A DNA stretch of 64,000 nucleotides from assembly GCF_002288925.2 (NCBI RefSeq), contig NW_022098000.1, positions 1,684,494 to 1,748,493 on the forward strand, written 5' to 3'. The position numbers and the translations under genes were made by a program. Under the pieces are notes generated by a model. The model saw only the letters and a list, made by a program, of their open reading frames with translations. It did not search any database and was not told the DNA's origin. Of this stretch, positions 33,309-44,430 are shown in pieces (the first letter of the stretch is position 1; each line of letters starts with the position of its first letter). This DNA is from Delphinapterus leucas. Taxonomy: Eukaryota; Chordata; Mammalia; Artiodactyla; Monodontidae.

Positions 33309-36300
33309 ATGGGAATAGGAACATACATGTGGATAATTACCTTAAATGTAAATGGATTAAATGCTCCCACCAAAAGACACAGACTGGCAGAATGGATACA
33401 AAAACAAGACCCATATATATGCTGTCTACAAGAGACACATACAGACTGAAAGTGAGAGGATGGAAAAAGATATTCCATGCAAATGGAAACCAAAAGAAAG
33501 CTGAAGTAGCTGTTCTCATATCAGACAAAATAGACTTTAAAATAAAGACTATTAAAAAAGACAAAAAAGGACACTACATAATGATCAAGGGATCGATCCA
33601 AGAAGATATAACAATTGTAAATATTTATGTGCCCAACAGAGGAGCACCTCAATACATAAGGCAAATACTAACAGCCATAAAAGGGGAAATCGACAGTAAC
33701 ACATTCATAGTAGGGGACGTTAACACCCCACTTTCACCCATGGACATATCATCCAAAATGAAAATAAATAAGGAAACACAAGCTTTAAATGATACATTAA
33801 ACAAGATGGACTTCATTGATATTTATAGGACATTCCATCCAAAAACAACAGAATACACATTTTTCTCAAGTGCTCATGGAACATTCTCCAGGATAGATCA
33901 CATCTTGGGTCACAAATCGAGCCTTGGAAATTTACGAAAATTAAAATTGTGTAAAGTATCTTTTCTGACAACATCGCTATGAGACTAGATATCAATTACA
34001 GGAAAAGATCTGTAAAAATTACAAACACATGGAGGCTACACAATACACTACTTAATAACGAAGTGATCACTGAAGAAATCAAAGAGGAAATAAAAAAATA
34101 CCTAGAAACAAATGACAATGGAGACACGACGATGCAAAACCTATGGGATGCAGCAAAAGCAGTTCTAAGAGGGAAGTTTACAGCAATACAATCCTACCTT
34201 GAGAAACAGGAAACATCTCGAATAAACAACCTAACCTTGCACCTAAAGCAATTAGAGAAAGAAGAACAAAAAAACCCCAAAGTTAGCAGAAGGAAAGAAA
34301 TCATAAAGATCAGATCAGAAATAAATGAAAAAGAAATGAAGGAAACAATAGCAAAGATCAATAAAACTAAAAGCTGGTTCTTTGAGAAGATAAACAAAAT
34401 TGTTAAACCATTAGCCAGACTCATCAAGAAAAAAAGGGAGAAGACTCAAATCAACAGAATTAGAAAAGAAAAAGGAGAAGTAACAACTGACACTGCAGAA
34501 ATACAAAAGATCATGAGAGATTACTACAAGCAACTCTATGCCAATAAAATGGACAACCTGGAAGAAATGGACAAACTCTTAGAAATGCACAACCTGCCAA
34601 GACTGAATCAGGAAGAAATAGAAAATATGAACAGACCAATCATGAGCACTGAAATTGAAACTGTGATTAAAACTCTTCCAACAAACAAAAGCCCAGAACC
34701 AGATGGCTTCACAGGCAAGTTCTATCAAACATTTAGAGAAGAGCTAACATCTATCCTTCTCAAACTCTTCCAAAATATAGCAGAGGGAGGAACACTCCCA
34801 AACTCATTCTACGAGGCCACCAACACCTTGATACCAAAACCAGACAAGGATGTCACAAAGAAAGAAAACTACAGGCCAATATCTCTGATGAACATAGATG
34901 CAAAAATCCTCAACGAAATACTAGCAAACAGAATCCAACAGCACATTAAAAGGATCATACGCCATGATCAAGTGGGGTTTATTCCAGGAATGCAAGGATT
35001 CTTCAATATACGCAAATCAATCAATGTGATACATCATATTAACAAATTGAAGGAGAAACACGATATGGTCATTTCAATAGATGCAAAGAAAGCTTTCAAA
35101 AAAATTCAACACTGATATATAATAAAAACCCTGCAGAAAGTAGGTATATAGGGAACTTCCCTCAACATAATAAAAGCCATATATGACAAACCCACAGCCA
35201 ACATCGTCCTCAATGGTGAAAAACTGAAAGCATTTCCACTAAGATCAGGAACAAGACAAGGTTGCCCACTCTCACCACTCTTATTCAACATAGTTTTGGA
35301 AGTTTTAGCCACAGCAATCAGAGAAGGAAAGGAAATAAAAGGAATCCAAATCTGAAAAGAAGAAGTAAAGCTGTCACTGTTTGCAGATGACATGATACTA
35401 TACATAGAGAATCCTAAAGATGCTACCAGAAAACTACTAGAGCTAATCAATGAAATTGGTAAAGTAGCAGGATACAAAATTAATGCACAGAAATCTCTGG
35501 CATTCCTATACACTAATGATGAAAAATCTGAAAGTGAAATCAATAAAACACTCCCATTTACCATTGCAACAAAAAGAAAAAAAATATCTAGGAATAAACC
35601 TACCTAAGGAGACAAAAGACCTGTATGCAGAAAATTATAAGACACTGATGAAAGAAATTAAAGATGATACAAATAGATAGAGAGATATACCATGTTCTTG
35701 GATGCGAAGAATCAACATTGTGAAAATGACTCTACTACCCAAAGCAATCTACAGATTCAATGCAATCCCTATCAAACTACCACTGTCATTTTTCACAGAA
35801 CAAGAACAAAACATTTCACAATTTGTATGGAAACACAAAAGACCCCGAATAGCCAAAGCAATCTTGAGAACGAAAAACGGAGCTGGAGGAATCAGGCTTC
35901 CTGGCTTCAGATTATACTACAAAGCTACAGTAATCAAGACAGTATGATACTGGCACAAAAACAGAAATATAGACCAATAGAACAGGATAGAAAGCCCAGA
36001 GATAAACCCACGCACATATGGTCACTTTATCTTTGATAAAGGAGGCAGGAATGTACAGTGGAGAAAGGACAGCCTCTTCAATAAGTGGTGCTGGGAAAAC
36101 AGAACAGGGACATGTAAAAGTATGAGATTAGATCACTCCCTAACACCATACACAAAAATAAGCTCAAAATGGATTAAAGACCTAAATATAAGGCCAGAAA
36201 CTATCAAACTCTTAGAGGAAAACATAGGCAGAACACTCTATGACATAAATCACAGCAAGATCCTTTTTGACCCATCTCCTAGAGAAATGGAAATAAAAAC

Positions 36301-37326
36301 AAAAATAAACAAATGGGACCTAATGAATCTTAAAAGCTTTTGCACAGCAAAGGAAACCATAATCAAGACCAAAAGACAACCCTCAGAATGGGAGAAAATA
36401 TTTGCAAATGAAACAACTGACAAAGGATTAATCTCCAAAATTTACAAGCAGCTCATGCAGCTCAATAACAAAAAAACAAACAACCCAATCCAAAAATGGG
36501 CAGAAGACCTAAATAGACATTTCTCCAAAGAAGATATACAGACTGCCAACAAACACATGAAAGAATGCTCAACATCATTAATCATTAGAGAAATGCAAAT
36601 CAAAACTACAATGAGATATCATCTCACACCAGTCAGAATGGCCATCATCAAAAAATCTAGAAACAACAAATGCTGGTGGGAATGTGAATTAGTACAGCCA
36701 CTATGGAGAACAGTATGGAGGTTCCTTAAAAATCTACAAATAGAACTACCATATGACCCAGCAATCCCACTACTGGGCATATACCCTGAGAAAACCATAA
36801 TTCAAAATGAGTCATGTACCAAAATGTTCATTGCAGCTCTATTTACAATAGCCAGGAGATGGAAACAACCTAAGTGTCCATCATCAGATGAATGGATAAA
36901 GAAGATGTGCAAAAAACAAACAAAAACAAACAAACAAAAAAACTGCTAGGGGTGGTGCAGTGTTTGAGAGTCCGCCTGCCGATGGAGGGGATGCGGGTTC
37001 ATGCCCCAGTCCAGGAAGATCCCACATACCGCGGAGCAGCTAGGCCCATGAGCCGTGGCCGCTGAGCCTGCGCGTCTGGAGCCTGTGCTCTGCAACGGGA
37101 GAGGCCACAAGAGTGAGAGGCCCGCGCACCGCAAAAAACAAAAAACAAACAAATGAAAAAAGAAGATGTGGCACGTATATACAATGAAATATTACTCAGC
37201 CATAAAAAGAAACGAAATTGAGCTATTTGTAATGAGGCGGATGGACCTAGAATCTGTCATACAGAGTGAAGTAAGTCAGAAAGAGAAAGACAAATACCAT
37301 ATGCTAAAAATATATATGGAATTTAA
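33309..37326 (+). pseudogene. L1 ORF2 (endonuclease / reverse transcriptase) pseudogene
   Basis: Begins with the ATG at 33309. The AP-endonuclease domain is split by a deletion at about 33431 and a one-base loss near 33928; its final catalytic SDH motif reads SDN (about 33967). The RT domain (33979 to about 35690) shows [15 protein letters not shown], then motif A as [12 protein letters not shown], with stops TGA 35113, TAG 35149 and TGA 35353. FADD is intact at 35380-35391. A one-base gain in the A-run near 35575 and a Trp-to-stop TAG near 35678 follow. The C-terminal region (36122-36949) lacks the Cys-rich motif through an in-frame deletion near 36670. The SINE at 36910 interrupts the last codons, and the normal stop is at 37324-37326. 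Confidence 0.95.
36910..37158 (+). mobile_element. CHR-type SINE inserted in L1 ORF2
   Basis: tRNA-derived SINE of the GC-rich subtype: GAGTCCGCCTGCCGATGG, AAGATCCCACATACCGCGG, GAGAGGCCACAAGAGTGAGA and an A-rich tail. The target-site duplication AAAGAAGATGTG is at 36898-36909 and 37159-37170. Its usual head (GGGCTTCCCTGGTGG) is missing; instead about 33 A/C-rich bases (CAAAAAACAAACAAAAACAA type) precede the SINE body. It shares orientation with the host L1 and dates after it. Confidence 0.93.
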
Positions 37327-37697
37327 GGGAAAAAAAATATCATGAAGAACCTAGGGGTAAAACAGGAATAAAGACACAGACATACTAGAGAATGGACTTG
37401 AGGCTATGGGGAGGGGGAAGGGTAAGCTGTGACAAAGTGAGAGAGTGGCATGGACATATATACACTACCAAACGTAAAAGAGATAGCTAGTGGGAAGCAG
37501 CCACATAGCACAAGGAGATCAGCTCGCTGCTTTGTGACCACCTAGAGGGGTGGGATAGGGAGGGTGGGAAGGAGGGAGACGCAAGAGGGAAGAGATATGG
37601 GAACATATGTATATGTATAACTGATTCACTTTGTTATAAAGCAGAAACTAACATACCATTGTAGAGCAATTATACTCCAATAAAGATGTAAAAAAAG
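37327..37697 (+). other. L1 3'UTR and A-tail
   Basis: Includes the G-rich stretch GGGGTGGGATAGGGAGGGTG at about 37548, which in L1s can form a G-quadruplex, the common GCAGAAACTAACATACCATT end and AATAAAGATG before the A-run. The same end is seen at 4786-5400 and 11600-11990. Confidence 0.9.
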
Positions 37698-37717
37698 AAG
37701 TTTCTGACCCCCCCCCC

Positions 37718-37730
37718 AAAAATTAAGTCT
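37718..37730 (+). repeat. Target-site duplication, right copy
   Basis: AAAAATTAAGTCT, partner of 30387-30399. Confidence 0.88.
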
Positions 37731-37879
37731 AATGTTTATGGCCAACAATTTCTAGTCAAATCATCTTGATATGCATATATGAAAATAGAAGATCCAATGA
37801 TATCTGTAAAATATAAACTATTTTAAACTCTGCAGTCATTTGAGAATTATCTAGTTGACAAGCTAGAGCTTAATAAAAA

Positions 37880-38065
37880 ATAACTATATGTTTACTATAC
37901 AAGGCCCTGTACCGTGAGCATTCTCATTTAGTCTTCTCAATAAACCTGTGGATTAGATACCATTATTATTCCCACGTTACACCTGAGGAAACTGAAGCCA
38001 GAGGCTAAGAAACTTGCCCAAAGTTGCCCAGCCAGTAAGGGACAGAGCACGATCCAGACCTAGCA
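37880..38065 (-). mobile_element. MIR SINE, antisense
   Basis: The reversed MIR core is clear: CCTGAGGAAACTGAAGCC, AAGAAACTTGCCCAAAGTTG and CCCAGCCAGTAAGGGACAGA. Confidence 0.88.
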
Positions 38066-38559
38066 GCACAGCACACTTCAGGAACAAGCCCTGTGTCGAT
38101 TTCCTTGTCCAGGCAGGTGGGACTAATAATGACCCATGATGGTCCAGGGTTGAAAGATGAATCCTGGCTTAACTCAAAGGAACAGAGAAGATTCTGTACA
38201 TTTCAAAATATTAAATCTTGGCTAGAATCCGTTTTAACACTCTTGCTTTATTGTTAATTTCAACATCATTATCACCTTATTCAATAGATCTAATGGACTT
38301 CCAACCACCTCACCAGTTTATGAAGAATTGGTTTAAGAAGTAGAAAGCATCCCTACTGATATTTTCATTCCTGCTGAAATGTGAGAGAAAAATAGCAGAT
38401 ATAAAAAGAAGAAAAAGAAAATCCTTGAAAGCTCTGTTCTCTCTGATAAAGGGTAATACAATGAGCTTCCTCAAACCAACAGCCTGGAAAGAACATTTCA
38501 AGGATTCAAAGGACCATATTTGATTTTCAGTTGCTGTATAAAGCTCACAGAAGTGGAAT

Positions 38560-38640
38560 CTTATACACATTAGTGTGTGACCTTAGGGGAGTTAATTTAT
38601 TTGTGGATCTATATCTTCATTTGTCAAGTAAAGAGACAGA
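38560..38640 (+). mobile_element. MIR SINE core fragment
   Basis: GTGTGACCTTAGGGGAGTTA followed by TCTTCATTTGTCAAGTAAAG is the MIR core in sense orientation. Ends unclear. Confidence 0.6.
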
Positions 38641-38809
38641 TATTTTCTACTAACGTCATTTATTCCTTAATGTGCTTAGATATTTATTCCTTACATTGCC
38701 TTAATTTATAAAGAATTTGAAATAATTGCATGATCTATTAATATTCCTATATATCTAAATGATGATTTAATGGCCTGATGGGGAACTTTTGTTGTATTTT
38801 ATTCCTCTA

Positions 38810-39274
38810 CTTTTTACTTTTAAAAATTGCAAAGCTATAAGAAAATGAAAGAATATCTCAGTGAACACCATATATCCTCCATCTAGACCCACCAGTTGTT
38901 ACCATCTTCCCACGTGTGCTCTATCCAGCTGCCTCCGCATCTCTCTTACACTCTCATAGACACCTCACATCTCATGACAGCTCACCACTAATTATGCTCC
39001 AAACATCTCTCCAGAACCAGAACATTCTCTTACATAAACACACCATTATCATACCCTAGACACTTAACACTGGTACAGTATTGTTTAATATATAGTCCAT
39101 ATTCAAATTTCTATAGATTGTCTATAAAGATGCCCTTTCTAGCTGTGTTTTTTTAAATCCAAAACCCAATCAAAGATTACACATTTCATTTAGCAGTCAT
39201 GTCTGTTTAGTCCCCTTTAACTTAGACACTGTCCTGCTTTTTTGTTTGTTTTTCATGACTGAAAATTTTTGAAA
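38810..39274 (-). mobile_element. Middle-aged L1 3'UTR, antisense (left part)
   Basis: CCCACCAGTTGTTACCATCT, CATTCTCTTACATAAACACA, TATAGTCCATATTCAAATTT and AGTCATGTCTGTTTAGTCCC are reversed L1 3'UTR landmarks. It is interrupted by the LTR at about 39275 and resumes at about 40595. Confidence 0.75.
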
Positions 39275-39803
39275 AGTCCATGTCAATATTAAAATCCAGC
39301 AGGACCCTGAGGGACCTCCCCTGGGACAGACTACCCCACCTCTTGTTTGTAAAAAAAAAAAAAAAAAAGCTTTAGCCCCCTAAACCTTCCCTGAGTTCCA
39401 AAGAACAGATTTAATCAGAGAAGTGAAAAAAGGCAGAAACAAAGAAAAACAGTCAAACAAGACAAAATAATAATAGTTTAGCCATAAAACAAAGTCAAGG
39501 AACATTAGTTCCTCCTCAAGGACTATGGATAATATTCTGAGCCATATCCTTAAGTTGTTTTACAGATACTAAAACCCCCACTGGGTTGAGGAAGTTAACT
39601 GCTGACCACAAGCATGTAGACCACAGACGGGTTGGAACCAGAAGGTTGATGACTGAGATTCCTGAAACATCACCTGTTACCTCACTATCAACCAATCAGA
39701 GAATAGGGTTTTGTTTGTTTGTTTTCTTTTAATTTTATTGAAGTATAGTTGATTTATAACACTGTATTAGTTTCAGTTGTATAGCACAGTGATTCAATGA
39801 TAC

Positions 39804-39836
<33 letters not shown>

Positions 39837-40592
39837 CTTTTTTTAACTTACTTCCATTATGGGTTATTACAAAATATTGAATATAGTTCCCTGTGCTATA
39901 CAGTAGGTCTTTGTTGTTTATCTGTTTTATATATAGTAGTGTATACATGTTAATCTCCACCTCTTAACTTATCCTTCCCCTGCCTTTCCCCCTTGGCAGC
40001 CTGAGGTCTGTTCACTATGTCCGTGATTCTGTTTCTGTTTCATAGGTAGGTTCATTTGTGTCATAGTTTAGATTCCACATATAAGTGATACAATATGATA
40101 ATTTTCTTCCTCTTTCTGACTTATTTCACTTAGTATGGTAATCTCCAGGTCCACCTATTATGCCACAAATGTCATTATTTCATTTTTTATGGCTGAGTAA
40201 TATTCCATTGTATAAATATACCACATCTTCTTTATCTACTCATCTGCCGATGGACATTTAGGTTGCTTCCCTGTCTTAGCTATTGTAAATAGTGCTGCTA
40301 TGAACACTGGGGTTTTTGAATTATAGTTTTCTCTAGATATATGTCCAGGAGTGGGATTGCAGAGAATTATACATGAGCTGATCACACTCTCTGTGACCCT
40401 TTCATTCACACTGTCTTTAAAAACCCTTCCCTAAAAGCCATCAGAGAATGTGAGTCTTTTGAGCATAAGTTGCCCATTCCCCTTACTTTGTACTGCAATG
40501 AATGCCACACCTTTCTTCACCACAACCCTGTTTCTACATGTTGAATTTATTGTGTGTGGGGGAAGCAGGCCCAAGTCTGGGTCAGCAACAAT
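39275..40592 (+). mobile_element. ERV1-like solo LTR, split by an L1
   Basis: The sequence from about 39275 (around CCAGCAGGACCCTGAGGGAC) to 40592 (GGGTCAGCAACA) has LTR-like parts. These are CCAATCAGAGAAT near 39693, the TATA-like CTTTAAAAACCC near 40418, a CTTTTGAGCATAAGTTGCCC block and a TGCAATGAATGCC polyadenylation-like site. No internal retroviral genes are attached, so it is a solo LTR relic. The antisense L1 at 39705-40359 interrupts it. Family and exact 5' end are uncertain. Confidence 0.55.
39705..40359 (-). mobile_element. L1 3' end, antisense, inside the LTR
   Basis: TTGAAGTATAGTTGATTTAT, TTCCCTGTGCTATACAGTAG, GATTCCACATATAAGTGATA and TCATCTGCCGATGGACATTT mark a reversed, 5'-truncated L1. 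The short duplication CAGAGAAT at 39697-39704 and 40360-40367 is the probable target site. A (TA)n run is at 39803-39833. Confidence 0.9.
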
Positions 40593-41000
40593 AGTCTTAG
40601 GAAATGTCCCCAGAATCTGAATTTGTCTGATAGATTCCTTAACTTTATTTTTTGATATTCAATATGCTATAATCTATTACTATCTCTTTTTTTTTTCCAA
40701 TGTTTGTATATCTCAAATTTAGCCCATTAAGCAGTTGTTCTGTGTTCTTCTGACGTGTCCCCATCACTCTTTCAGTTCTTTCTTGCTTTCTGGTACAAGA
40801 TGTTCCAGGCGTATCTCATGCTGTCTCAGTGCAAATCTGGAATCACCCAGTACTCCAAAGAGACCTGGTTCTGTTTAGTGGGAGTGGTACTGAGAAACTA
40901 ACCTCTCAGTGCCTTCCACTTGCCACTGCATCTTGACCCTTTCTTAGAGCTAGGAAAGAGAATCTATTAAAATCATAAGTTCACAAAAACAGATGACACG
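40593..41000 (-). mobile_element. Middle-aged L1 3'UTR, antisense (right part)
   Basis: GAATTTGTCTGATAGATTCC, the TGGTACAAGATGTTCCAGGC stretch and CCAAAGAGACCTGGTTCTGT continue the L1 3'UTR interrupted at 39274. Confidence 0.65.
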
Positions 41001-42762
41001 TTTGGAGTTTATTATCAAGCATGGTTTGAATATGGACCCTATGTTCTCCTTTTCAAAGATTATGCAATCGTTCTGACACCATTTATTTAAAAGTCAATCT
41101 TTTCCACAATAATTTAATATGCTTTAATATATACCTACTTTTTACAGTTACTTGGGTCCAATTTCTGTACATACTTGGGTCTGCTTCTGAACTTTCTATT
41201 CTTTTCCAATGGTCTAGCTATTCATGTGGCAGTATAATATTCTTTCTTAAAATGTTATTTTATCATGAGAAAACACTTAATGTGAGATCTAACCTCTTAA
41301 CAAATTTTTAAGTGTACAGTACAGTATTGTTGACTATAGGTACAATGTTGTCAAGCAGATCTCCAGGATTTATCTTGCTTAACTAGAACTTTATGCCTGT
41401 TGATTAGTAACTCCAGTTTGCCCTCCTCCAGCCCCTGGGAACCACCATGCCACTCTTTGATTCTATGAATTTGCCTATTTTGGATACCTCATATATGTAG
41501 AATCATGCAGCATTTGTCCTTCTGTGACTGCTTATTTCACTTAGCATAATGTCCTCAAGGTTCATCCATATTGTTGCACCCTGCAAAATTTTCCTTCTTT
41601 TTTAAGGCTGAATAGTATTCCATTTTATGTATATACTACATTTTCTTTATCCATTCATCTGTCTAGGACAGGTAGGATGTTTTCACATCTCGGATATTAT
41701 GAATAGTGCTACAATGAATGTGAGTGCTAATACCTCTTCAATAACTTGATTTCAATTCTTTTGGATAAACACCCAAACGTAGAATTGCTGGATCATATGA
41801 TAGCACTATTTTTAATTTTTTGAGGAACCTCCATACTGTTTTCCATACTGGCTGCATCATTTTGTATTCCCACCGACAATATGCAAGAGTTCCAATTTCC
41901 CCACATCCTTGCCAACACTTGTTGTCTTTTGGTTTTTTAATAATAACCATCTGTGGATATTTCTTACCTTCTTGCAAGTTAAACAATGCCTTCAAAAGGA
42001 TGTTTGTCATATATTATCCTGCAAATGGTTTTTCATGATATATATTTTCATTTTGCTGGATGTTCAAACCCTGCCTTGTATACATTATCCCATAGTGTGA
42101 ATGTACCATAATATGGTTAACCATTTCCCTTCTAAAGCACATTTAGATTGTTTTTAATGTTTCAGTATTAACAGAAAAGTCTCAGTGAACATTCCTGTGA
42201 ACTTATTATTGTGCCTACATGAAAGTATTTCTATTGCATAAATTTCTAGAAGTAGACTTGCCGTTTCCAAGGGTATGTGATTTTTAGTTTGCTCACCAAA
42301 AAATTTGCATAAACTTACATTTCCACAAACATTAGGTGGCAGTAACCAGATTTTCATAGCCTTAACAATACTAAATCTTATTAGTCTTTGTCAGGAATTT
42401 ATATTTCTTCTTTCTCTTCTGAATTGGCTATTGCCTGCTTTTCTATTGCATTATATGTGTTTTGTTTTCTTATTACTTTGAAAAGATGGTTTTATCATCC
42501 AGATATTAACTCTATTCTATATGATTCCAATATTTTTTCCAGGCTATACGTCCTTCAACTGTATTCATAATAAACACCTTTCTCAAATAGAAGTTTTAAA
42601 CTTATGTCAATTCAAATGTGACATTTTTTCTTTTATTTCTTTTTATTCCTCACAATTACAGAAACATCACACTGTATCATACATATTAAAAGAAATTTCA
42701 ATACCTTCTAGGTTTTAGAAACTCATCCAGGAAATAGTCTTGTGTGATAAGAAGCAAATATT

Positions 42763-42885
42763 GGGACTTCCCTCATGGTCCAGTAGTTAAGACTCCACAA
42801 TTCCACTGCAGGGGGCACAGGTTCAATCCCTGGTCAGGGGACTAAGATCCTACCTGCCATGCAGCACAGCCAAAAAAAAAAAAAT
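42763..42885 (+). mobile_element. Short CHR-type SINE with 13-bp TSD
   Basis: GGGACTTCCCTCATGGTCCA head, box A-like region, box B GGTTCAATCCC, then CAGCACAGCC and an A-tail. The perfect duplication AGAAGCAAATATT is at 42750-42762 and 42886-42898. About 120 bases, a short subtype. Confidence 0.94.
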
Positions 42886-42968
42886 AGAAGCAAATATTAA
42901 AGTTTTTTTTTAACCAATGTTTATTTCTCCAACAATTAAAATTGTCTAAACTCCTAAAAAGTCAAGAT

Positions 42969-42994
42969 AATATATATATATATATATATAATAT
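42969..42994. repeat. (TA)n microsatellite
   Basis: Pure TA run in the old LINE sequence. Confidence 0.9.
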
Positions 42995-43374
42995 ATGAGT
43001 GTGAGTATCTGTGTGTGATATAAAATTTTTTACTCTACTCCTCTAACTTATTTGCCTTTTCCTAAGCCAATACCATGCTGTTTTGATTAGCATGACTTTA
43101 TAATATGTTTCAATATCTGGTGGGATAAAACAACAATCAAAAGAAGAGCCTCCTTTCAAAACTCTCTGGCTATTATTGTACACATCCAGATGAATTTTGA
43201 ATTCATTATTTTGTCAAGGTGCTCCCAAAAGGGATTTTATTTTCTTATTTTCCAAACACACACTTTCCTTAACCAAATTGGTGCTTAAAGGATACTTTAT
43301 GATTCAATTAGAAGTCCTGAAAATTGAGTTCTAGGGAAGAAATAAAACATAATAACAACAAAACACCTATCACA

Positions 43375-43560
43375 ATCACTTTTCTTTCAAATGCTTAACA
43401 AACATGATCTCATTTCTTCCTTTTAACAACCCTGCTAGGGATGTTTTGTTAAACTCATTTTAACAGTGAAGAAACTGAAGTTTAAGAAGCTTCATCAGCC
43501 AAGAGTCTACCTAGCTGGAAAGGGGGTAAAGCAGGGATTATAACTGACTCTCACACTAGA
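43375..43560 (-). mobile_element. MIR SINE, antisense
   Basis: Reversed MIR core: CAGTGAAGAAACTGAAGTTT, GCCAAGAGTCTACCTAGCTG and the GATTATAACTGACTCTCACA head region. Confidence 0.75.
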
Positions 43561-43594
43561 TCACTTAACCCTTTAGTTTTGTTTATTTCTAGAG

Positions 43595-43774
43595 CAATGG
43601 TTCCCAAGGTGCTGGACCAGCAGCATCAGGATCACCTGGGAATTTATTGGAAAGGCAAATTCCCTGGCCCCACCCCAGGTCACCAAATTGGAAACTTTGG
43701 GGATAGAAGTCCAGCAATCTGAGTTATCAAAGCCATCCAGGTGTTCTGATGCAGGTAAAGTTTGAGAACCACTG
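43595..43774. mobile_element. MER5A-like hAT transposon
   Basis: Near-complete element with inverted ends CAATGGTTCCCAAGG and TTTGAGAACCACTG, and an internal block GACCAGCAGCATCAGGATCA, GGCCCCACCCCAGG. Non-autonomous; no coding. Confidence 0.92.
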
Positions 43775-44049
43775 GTCTGGAATCTAAAGGCTGAGGAGTC
43801 ATTAAGAGGGTACAAGAAATATTTTGTGGGGGGAAAAATAGAAAGAACAGCATTCATTGAAATGATCAGGAATACTACAGACATTCCAGTTATTTATTCA
43901 ATAACTATTGTGTTGGTGACAACAATCACTACATGGCTCAGAGGATAAAAAGTTTTTAAAAAGTGCTTAGTAAAGGGGTCCCTTATGCTTTTCAGGTCAG
44001 CAAAACTGAGAAACCATTGAACTGGAGCATATAAACATCTAAGACACAT

Positions 44050-44430
44050 CATCCCAGTTCTGAGATCATAATCAAGAAGTACATTAGTCGCCCTTGGCTG
44101 AGACACAAATGCCTGTCCATGTGAATTTTATCTCCTCCAGAGACCAGATCATAAACAGGTGTGAAACCTGAATGAGGAAGGAGTTTGGGAGAACACGGAG
44201 AGATAACAGAAAATAAGGGGAGTCTGTCGAGAAAGGCCAGCGTAAGGCAGCGGGTAAGGCAGCGGTGCAGCCGGAAGGCCAGGAAGAGTTGGGGGTCGGG
44301 GGTAGGGTGAAGGCCACCCAGATGCATAAGGAGAGGACCAGCCGCAGCACCGTCTGGGTGGTAAGCGGAGCCGTATGCCCTGTGCACTCAGGGCCTTCTG
44401 CAGCCGCCTCTGTGATTTAAAAGGGAACAA
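44050..44430 (-). other. GC-rich patch with overlapping open minus frames, unidentified
   Basis: In AT-rich surroundings, about 44200-44420 is GC-rich and all three minus frames stay open for 88-112 codons. The minus strand at 44416 shows an acceptor-like TTTTAAATCACAG before an open stretch. No frame gives a protein I recognise, and no repeat is recognised. It may be a decayed exon, processed fragment or unknown repeat. Confidence 0.3.

Larger units (their letters stand above)
30400..37717 (+). mobile_element. Full-length L1 retrotransposon (defective), cetacean type
   Basis: The window's only structurally complete L1: 5'UTR (30400-32365), ORF1 (32366-33250), a 58-base spacer, ORF2 (33309-37326), 3'UTR and A-tail. 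A 13-bp target-site duplication brackets it. ORF1 and ORF2 both carry frameshifts and stops, and a CHR SINE sits in ORF2, so it cannot move by itself. The low divergence of its frames points to a fairly recent insertion. A 20-base segment with a C-run (37698-37717) sits between the A-tail and the right duplication. Confidence 0.96.
41030..43225 (-). mobile_element. Old L1/HAL1 ORF2 region, antisense, possibly composite
   Basis: Long antisense LINE DNA: the CCACCATGCCACTCTTTGAT and CTTATTTCACTTAGCATAAT stretches, AATTGCTGGATCATATGATA, TCCATACTGTTTTCCATACT, then a more diverged HAL1-like part (GAAGTAGACTTGCCGTTTCC, TAGTTTGCTCACCAAAAAAT) and CCAATACCATGCTGTTTTGA. Probably more than one old element. 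A minus frame of 90 codons at 42010-41738 still reads as ORF2 C-terminus (NKCWQGCGEIGTL). A CHR SINE interrupts at 42763. Confidence 0.75.

Noticed and set aside
33309..36949. Large open frames as a functional reverse transcriptase gene
   Set aside because: The frames are pieces of one L1 ORF2 separated by frameshifts, three or more stops, a lost endonuclease SDH motif and a SINE.
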